Origin: Verrucomicrobiota bacterium
GTDB taxonomy: Bacteria; Verrucomicrobiota; Verrucomicrobiia; Opitutales; Intestinicryptomonadaceae
NCBI GenBank assembly: GCA_003343565.1
Contig: QALA01000074.1
Location: forward strand, 1 to 19,843
Reading direction: 5' to 3'
Length of the DNA stretch: 19,843 bases
How positions within the stretch are numbered: position 1 is the first letter of the stretch; each line of letters starts with the position of its first letter. Shown here in pieces: positions 15,887-19,843 of the stretch. A program made the position numbers and the translations under genes. Under the pieces are notes generated by a model. It had not been told where the DNA came from. It saw nothing but the letters and a program-made list of their open reading frames with translations, and ran no database searches.

Positions 15887-17314
15887 ATGGGACGCGAATT
15901 TATGGACATACCCCGCCGCACGGGCGGATACCGCGAGGGGCGCACCGCCGATTTCGACGAAGTCGAGGCGCATCTGTCAGAGGGGGAGATCCGCACGCAG
16001 GCCTCGCGCTGCATGGATTGCGGGATACCGTTTTGCCACGGCGCGGGGTGCCCGCTGGGCAATGACATTCCCGCCTTCAACAGGGCGGTTTCCGAGGGGC
16101 GCATGCGCGACGCCTACTACATCTTGGCCGAGACTTCTCCCTTTCCGGAGTTCACTTCCCGCGTGTGTCCGGCCCTGTGCGAGGCCTCATGCTGCGCCGG
16201 AATAAACTTCGAGCCGACGACAATTCGGCAAATCGAGTACGCCATAATAGAGAACGCCTTTGCCAAGGGCTATGTGGAGCCTCAACGCCCGCGCGTGCGC
16301 ACGGGAATGAGGGTGGCCGTGGTCGGTTCGGGGCCTTCGGGCCTGGCCGCCGCGGGCGAGCTGAACAGAATGGGGCACGAAGTCGTGGTGTTTGAAAAGA
16401 ACGCCAACTTCGGCGGCCTGCTGCGCTACGGCATTCCGGACTTCAAATTGGCAAAGAGGTTTGTCGAGCGCAGAATCGACGTGATGAAGTCCGCCGGCGT
16501 GATGTTCGAGGGCGGCGTCGAGGTGGGCGCGGACATATCGGGCGAGTACGTGCGCAGGAAGTTCGACGCAGTCTGCCTGTGCCTCGGAACGCAGGTTCCG
16601 CGCGGGCTTCCGGAGGGCGTGCCGGGGCGCAACATGGGCGGAGTCCGCTTCGCGCTGGATTTCTTAAGCTCGCAAAACCGCGCAAATTCCGGGGAGATTG
16701 CCGCGCCGGAAATTTCCGCAAAGGGCAAGAAGGTTTTAATCATAGGCGGCGGCGACACCGGCTCCGACTGTATGGGCACGGCCTTCAGACAGGGCGCCAA
16801 GAGCGTCACCCAAGTCGAAATCATGCCGAAGCCGCCGGAGGGCCGCCACAGCTCCACCCCGTGGCCGATGTGGCCGTACTGCCTACGCACCTCCAGCAGC
16901 CAGCTGGAGGGAGGCACGCGCCTATGGAGCGTGAGCGCAAAGGAGGTCGTCGGGCGCGCGGGGACGGTCAGGTCTGTGACGTTCGTCAATTGCGACTGGA
17001 CTTTCGACGAATTCGGAAGGCCGAAGTCGTTTGCGGAAAATCCCGACTCAAAATTTAAAATCGAGGCGGATTTGGTATTGTTGAGCATGGGGTTTTGCGG
17101 AGTGGAGAAGTCCGGGGCGGTCGAGCAGCTCGGCGTGATGCTGACTCCGCGCGGTATGATAGGCGCCTCTTCCGAATTTTCCACAAACATGGACGGAGTG
17201 TTTGCCGCGGGCGACTGCGTGAACGGGCCGTCTTTGGTTGTGAGAGCCGTAAATTCCGGCAAAAATCTGGCGCAATATGTTGACTCCTATCTTAAAAAAA
17301 TGGTAATGCGTTAA
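15887..17314 (+). CDS. gltD: Glutamate synthase small (beta) subunit
   Basis: A 475-residue FAD flavoprotein that passes electrons from NADPH through iron-sulfur clusters to the FMN of GltB. Two cysteine groups lie at the N-terminus: Cys42, 45, 50 and 55 (SRCMDCGIPFCHGAGC), and Cys94, 98, 102 and 103 (SRVCPALCEASCC). The FAD dinucleotide fold is VAVVGSGPSGLAAAGEL (from 143). The NAD(P)H fold is LIIGGGDTGSDC (Gly287 to Gly292). DGVFAAGDCVNGPSLVV is the C-terminal FAD motif. Spacing to gltB (3 nt) and to the downstream activator gene (3 nt) indicates one transcript with likely translational coupling. Confidence 0.96.
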   Translation: MGREFMDIPRRTGGYREGRTADFDEVEAHLSEGEIRTQASRCMDCGIPFCHGAGCPLGNDIPAFNRAVSEGRMRDAYYILAETSPFPEFTSRVCPALCEASCCAGINFEPTTIRQIEYAIIENAFAKGYVEPQRPRVRTGMRVAVVGSGPSGLAAAGELNRMGHEVVVFEKNANFGGLLRYGIPDFKLAKRFVERRIDVMKSAGVMFEGGVEVGADISGEYVRRKFDAVCLCLGTQVPRGLPEGVPGRNMGGVRFALDFLSSQNRANSGEIAAPEISAKGKKVLIIGGGDTGSDCMGTAFRQGAKSVTQVEIMPKPPEGRHSSTPWPMWPYCLRTSSSQLEGGTRLWSVSAKEVVGRAGTVRSVTFVNCDWTFDEFGRPKSFAENPDSKFKIEADLVLLSMGFCGVEKSGAVEQLGVMLTPRGMIGASSEFSTNMDGVFAAGDCVNGPSLVVRAVNSGKNLAQYVDSYLKKMVMR

Positions 17315-17317
17315 GAT

Positions 17318-18844
17318 ATGAGTCTCCATGTCGAAGTCGCGGTTTTAAACAAGATAAGCCATTTGATTGCTCGCAGGACTTCAGTAGGCGAAATGCTGAA
17401 GGAAGTCTTGCGCATATTGAATGTCGAGATGGGTCTTGTCCGCGGTACGGTGACCCTTCGCGAGGGGGACACTCTCGTGATAGAGGCTTCGGAGGGCTTG
17501 AGCAAAAGCGAAGTCGACAGGGGACTGTACCGCGTGGGCGAGGGCGTCACCGGCTCCGTCGCGGCCTCCGGCAAGGGGCGCATAATTCCGGACATCTCGA
17601 AGGAGCACGGATTCCTTAACCGCACCGGAGCGCGCCTCAAACAGAAGAACGTCGCCTTCGTATGCGTTCCCATAATCTACAAAGACGACGTTATCGGCAC
17701 GCTCAGCATAGACCGCAAGGTTGACGCCGACACAGACCTAAAGGCCGACTACCACCTGTTGGATACCATTTCCACAATTCTTTCGGACGCCATTTTTGCC
17801 GCCTTTGCGGAGCATCGGGAGCGTGAGAAGTTGCGCGGCGAGAGCGCGCGCCTGAAGCTCGAACTCGAAAACAAGCTTCGCCCGACCGACATCATCGGAA
17901 ATTGCAGCAACATGAAGCGCGTCTATTCGATGATATCCAAAGTGGCCGCTTCAAACGCGACGGTTTTGATTCGCGGCGAATCGGGCACCGGCAAGGAGCT
18001 GATTGCAAAGGCCATTCAGAAAAATTCCGCGCGCGCCGACAAGCCGTTTGTGGCCGTCAACTGCGCGGCGCTGCCGGAGGGGCTTATCGAGAGCGAATTG
18101 TTCGGCCACGAAAAGGGCTCGTTCACCGGCGCAATAAACCGCAAAATGGGTCTGGCGGAGCTCGCGGACACGGGAACGCTCTTTCTGGACGAAATTGGTG
18201 ACATATCGCTGCCGATGCAGCTGAAGCTTCTGCGCTTCATACAGGAGCACACTTTTTACAGGGTCGGCGGTTCGCAGGAACACAAAGTCGACGTGCGAAT
18301 AATCGCGGCAACCAGCCGCAATCTTGAGGAGATGATTCGCGCCGGAACTTTTCGCGAGGACCTCTACTACCGCCTCAACGTCTTTCCGATATATGTTCCC
18401 GCCCTGAGAAACAGGCGCGCAGACATCGTTTTGCTGGCCGAGTACTTTCTGGAAAAGTACAGCAAGGTGCACAACAAGGAGGTCAAGCGCATTTCCACTC
18501 CGGCCATAAACATGATGACGACGTACTATTGGCCCGGCAACGTGCGCGAACTTGAAAACTGCATGGAGTACGCCGTTTTGAATACGCTGGACAACGTGGT
18601 CAGCGGATACAATCTTCCGCCCTCCCTCCAGACGGCGCAGGGGACGGACACTTCGATTGTTTCGGAGTCGTCGGGAAGCGACTACGAATCTCTCGTCGCA
18701 GCGTTCGAGCGCGAACTTATTGTCGAGGCTCTGAAGCTCAAAAACGGCAACGCCACCGCCGCCGCAAAACATCTGGGCACCACGCAGCGCGTGATACTCT
18801 ATAAGATAAAAAAATTGGGCATAGACGCAAGCCTTTACAAGTAG
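17318..18844 (+). CDS. NifA-like sigma-54-dependent activator (GAF-AAA+-Fis)
   Basis: A 508-residue enhancer-binding protein that uses ATP hydrolysis to open sigma-54 RNA polymerase promoters. Residues ~15-165 form a GAF sensor domain (VGEGVTGSVAASGKGRIIPD, VAFVCVPIIY). A short helical linker (165-190) follows. The AAA+ domain has Walker A GESGTGKE (220-227), the sigma-54 contact loop as GSFTGA (267-272) instead of the usual GAFTGA, Walker B LFLDE (288-292), and arginine-finger region FREDLYYRLNVFPI (345-358). The Fis-type helix-turn-helix is at ~464-505 (NGNATAAAKHLGTTQRVILY), most like NifA/AnfA-type activators. There is no phospho-receiver domain, so it is not a classical NtrC. It starts 3 nt after gltD, in the operon whose promoter it probably activates, so autoregulation is likely. 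The signal bound by GAF is unknown. 2-oxoglutarate is a reasonable guess from NifA proteins. Confidence 0.92.
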   Translation: MSLHVEVAVLNKISHLIARRTSVGEMLKEVLRILNVEMGLVRGTVTLREGDTLVIEASEGLSKSEVDRGLYRVGEGVTGSVAASGKGRIIPDISKEHGFLNRTGARLKQKNVAFVCVPIIYKDDVIGTLSIDRKVDADTDLKADYHLLDTISTILSDAIFAAFAEHREREKLRGESARLKLELENKLRPTDIIGNCSNMKRVYSMISKVAASNATVLIRGESGTGKELIAKAIQKNSARADKPFVAVNCAALPEGLIESELFGHEKGSFTGAINRKMGLAELADTGTLFLDEIGDISLPMQLKLLRFIQEHTFYRVGGSQEHKVDVRIIAATSRNLEEMIRAGTFREDLYYRLNVFPIYVPALRNRRADIVLLAEYFLEKYSKVHNKEVKRISTPAINMMTTYYWPGNVRELENCMEYAVLNTLDNVVSGYNLPPSLQTAQGTDTSIVSESSGSDYESLVAAFERELIVEALKLKNGNATAAAKHLGTTQRVILYKIKKLGIDASLYK

Positions 18845-18961
18845 AGGCGAAACCGCCTTCGCGGGAGGGATAGGTCTTCAAGACGGGCGGGCTTTCCGCC
18901 TTGAGTCGGATTGTTTTGGACTTGGAGGCGTCTGTCTTCGGTTTGGGCGGGAGACTCGTGT

Positions 18962-19055
18962 GTTTTGGAAGCGCGCGTTTGGTCATTTGCGCAATATCCG
19001 CGCCGCTTATAAAGGCGAAGACAAGCGCGTTCGAGTTTTGGAAACGCGCGTTTGG
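18962..19055. repeat. Pair of 21-bp direct repeats after the activator gene
   Basis: GTTTTGGAAGCGCGCGTTTG at 18962 (21 bp with a final G) recurs at 19035-19055 with one substitution, 73 bp apart. The second copy contains the perfect palindrome AAACGCGCGTTT. The interval 18845-19498 holds no gene that I can support. Confidence 0.6.
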
Positions 19056-19238
19056 ACTCGATTCGAAAATTTTGGCCGCGATGTTTGTCGCGCCGGGGGG
19101 TATGATAATTTTTTTTGTATAAGCGCTCCGCGCGAAAAAATGGAAATGTCAAAACGCGGCGGTGCGAGATACGGGAAATATGGCGCGCAATCCCGCGCCC
19201 GCTATAAGTTTTAGCGGTTTTATTGCAAACTTTCGCGG

Positions 19239-19382
19239 AAAGCCGAACCGGGTTCTAAAAGCCGAGGAGTAAAAGTTGTCCTGTGCAAAAGCTGTCGGGT
19301 GCAAAAGTTGTTCTGTGCAAAAACCGCCGTTTACAAAGGCCGACAAGCGTAGAAGCCGTAGTTTGTAAAGCTGTTGGGTACG
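19239..19382. repeat. Degenerate 16-bp tandem repeat array
   Basis: Three clear units, AAAAGTTGTCCTGTGC (19271-19286), AAAAGCTGTCGGGTGC (19287-19302) and AAAAGTTGTTCTGTGC (19303-19318), are followed by four more decayed units in the same 16-bp phase up to 19382. Two further A-rich units of altered length precede them from 19239. The pattern is roughly AAAAGYYGTNNKGTGC. The lack of distinct spacers excludes a CRISPR array. The array sits between the end of the gltBD operon and the terminator of the PEP-CTERM gene. Confidence 0.7.
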
Positions 19383-19410
19383 GAGAGGTTTTTATAAAAA
19401 AACTTTTCCA

Positions 19411-19448
19411 AAAAAAACCGGAAGCGGATTGCAATATTCCGCTTCCGG
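19411..19448 (-). terminator. Terminator of the PEP-CTERM protein gene
   Basis: On the minus strand CCGGAAGCGG (19448-19439) pairs perfectly with CCGCTTCCGG (19427-19418), extendable by one A-T pair, and is followed by seven T. It lies 50 nt after the stop codon at 19499. Confidence 0.85.
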
Positions 19449-19498
19449 CCGGATTTTCTTTCGGACGAGTTTTTTACTCCGCCCGGTTTTTTTTCGCC

Positions 19499-19843
19499 TT
19501 ATCTTTTCCTGCGGTACGCCGCAACGGCCAGCGCCAGCGCGCCGAATGCGGCGGCAATCCCCGCGGGCTCCGGAACCTGCACGTAGCCTATGTACAGCCC
19601 GTCGGCTCCGTTGTATGTCTCAAAAACGTATTCTGTGCCTTCGTGTTCAAAGGTCTTGTACAAGTCGGTGGTAAAGTTTATTCCCTGGTCTGCGGCTTCG
19701 CTCCACGATATGACCTTCTTGCCGTTTGCGGCGACGTCGTCGGTTATCAGGTATGAGAGGTAGTCGTAGGGGTCGTCCCCGTTGAAGTTTGCAAGGGATA
19801 TTACGACTTCCCCGCTGCCCGTTGCCTTGCCCGTGAAAGTGAG
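19499..19843 (-). CDS. PEP-CTERM sorting-signal protein, 3' end only
   Basis: The last 114 codons of a minus-strand gene whose start lies to the right of the window. The C-terminus has the three parts of a PEP-CTERM signal: the motif VPEP, a hydrophobic Ala-rich helix (AGIAAAFGALALAVAAY), and the basic end RRKR. In this family the signal is recognised by an exosortase and the protein is exported to the envelope or exopolysaccharide. The visible upstream part (LTFTGKATGSGEVVISLANF, then a Tyr/Asp-rich stretch and YVFETYNGADGLYIGYVQ) looks like the edge of an extracellular beta-rich domain. No further family can be named from this fragment. Terminator and stop are intact. Confidence 0.85.
   Translation of the reverse strand, partial: LTFTGKATGSGEVVISLANFNGDDPYDYLSYLITDDVAANGKKVISWSEAADQGINFTTDLYKTFEHEGTEYVFETYNGADGLYIGYVQVPEPAGIAAAFGALALAVAAYRRKR

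Noticed and set aside
18870..18905. Hairpin after the activator gene as a terminator of the gltBD operon
   Set aside because: TCAAG/CTTGA and GCGG/CCGC can pair around GGCTTTC with a 4-nt bulge, but there is no T-run after the stem.
19139..19214. 24-residue basic frame (MEMSKRGGARYGKYGAQSRA...)
   Set aside because: It faintly recalls the small ribosomal protein bTHX, but there is no clear alignment and no ribosome-binding site, so it is not called.
19239..19382. CRISPR array
   Set aside because: The repeats are contiguous, 16 bp and degenerate, with no spacers and no cas genes nearby.

Overview
The window (about 19.8 kb, moderately high GC) looks like a chromosomal segment of a Gram-negative bacterium, most likely Verrucomicrobiota and probably the Opitutae side. 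The reasons are a type III glutamine synthetase (GlnN), a DUF481-type outer-membrane protein, a C-terminal PEP-CTERM sorting signal, an actinobacterial/chlamydial-type malate dehydrogenase and generally weak Shine-Dalgarno sequences. The taxonomic placement is inference, because there is no rRNA or other marker gene here. I saw no tRNA, rRNA, CRISPR array, insertion sequence or prophage gene.

Layout. (1) Positions 1-400 hold a tandem array of a ~154-bp unit that contains a copy of the 3' end of the topoisomerase gene. (2) 356-4512 is a minus-strand block, read right to left: panD (aspartate 1-decarboxylase), a class V aminotransferase, then topB (type IA topoisomerase III). A strong terminator lies between the last two. 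(3) 4513-5400 is gene-poor and carries a ~223-bp direct duplication and a bidirectional terminator. (4) 5400-7527, minus strand, is a secreted DUF481 beta-barrel protein followed 22 nt later by malate dehydrogenase. (5) 7528-8760 is 1.2 kb of mostly non-coding DNA with palindromes and one possible 54-residue membrane peptide gene. (6) 8837-18844 is a nitrogen-assimilation locus: glnN on the minus strand, and divergently gltB, gltD and a GAF-AAA+-Fis enhancer-binding protein on the plus strand. (7) 18845-19498 is intergenic with degenerate tandem repeats. (8) 19499-19843 is the 3' end of a minus-strand gene for a PEP-CTERM protein.

The most coherent system is region 6. Glutamine synthetase (GlnN) and glutamate synthase (GltBD) together form the GS-GOGAT ammonium-assimilation cycle. 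The 390-bp glnN-gltB intergenic region contains two divergent, nearly identical sigma-54 (-24/-12) promoters, each with exact GG-N10-GC spacing. Between them are three copies of a 16-bp palindrome (ACTACAA-N2-TTGTAGT), placed where sigma-54 enhancers normally lie. The third gene of the gltBD operon encodes the kind of sigma-54 activator that would bind such sites. The locus therefore reads as a self-contained, probably autoregulated nitrogen regulon whose activator carries a GAF sensor domain instead of the phospho-receiver domain of NtrC.
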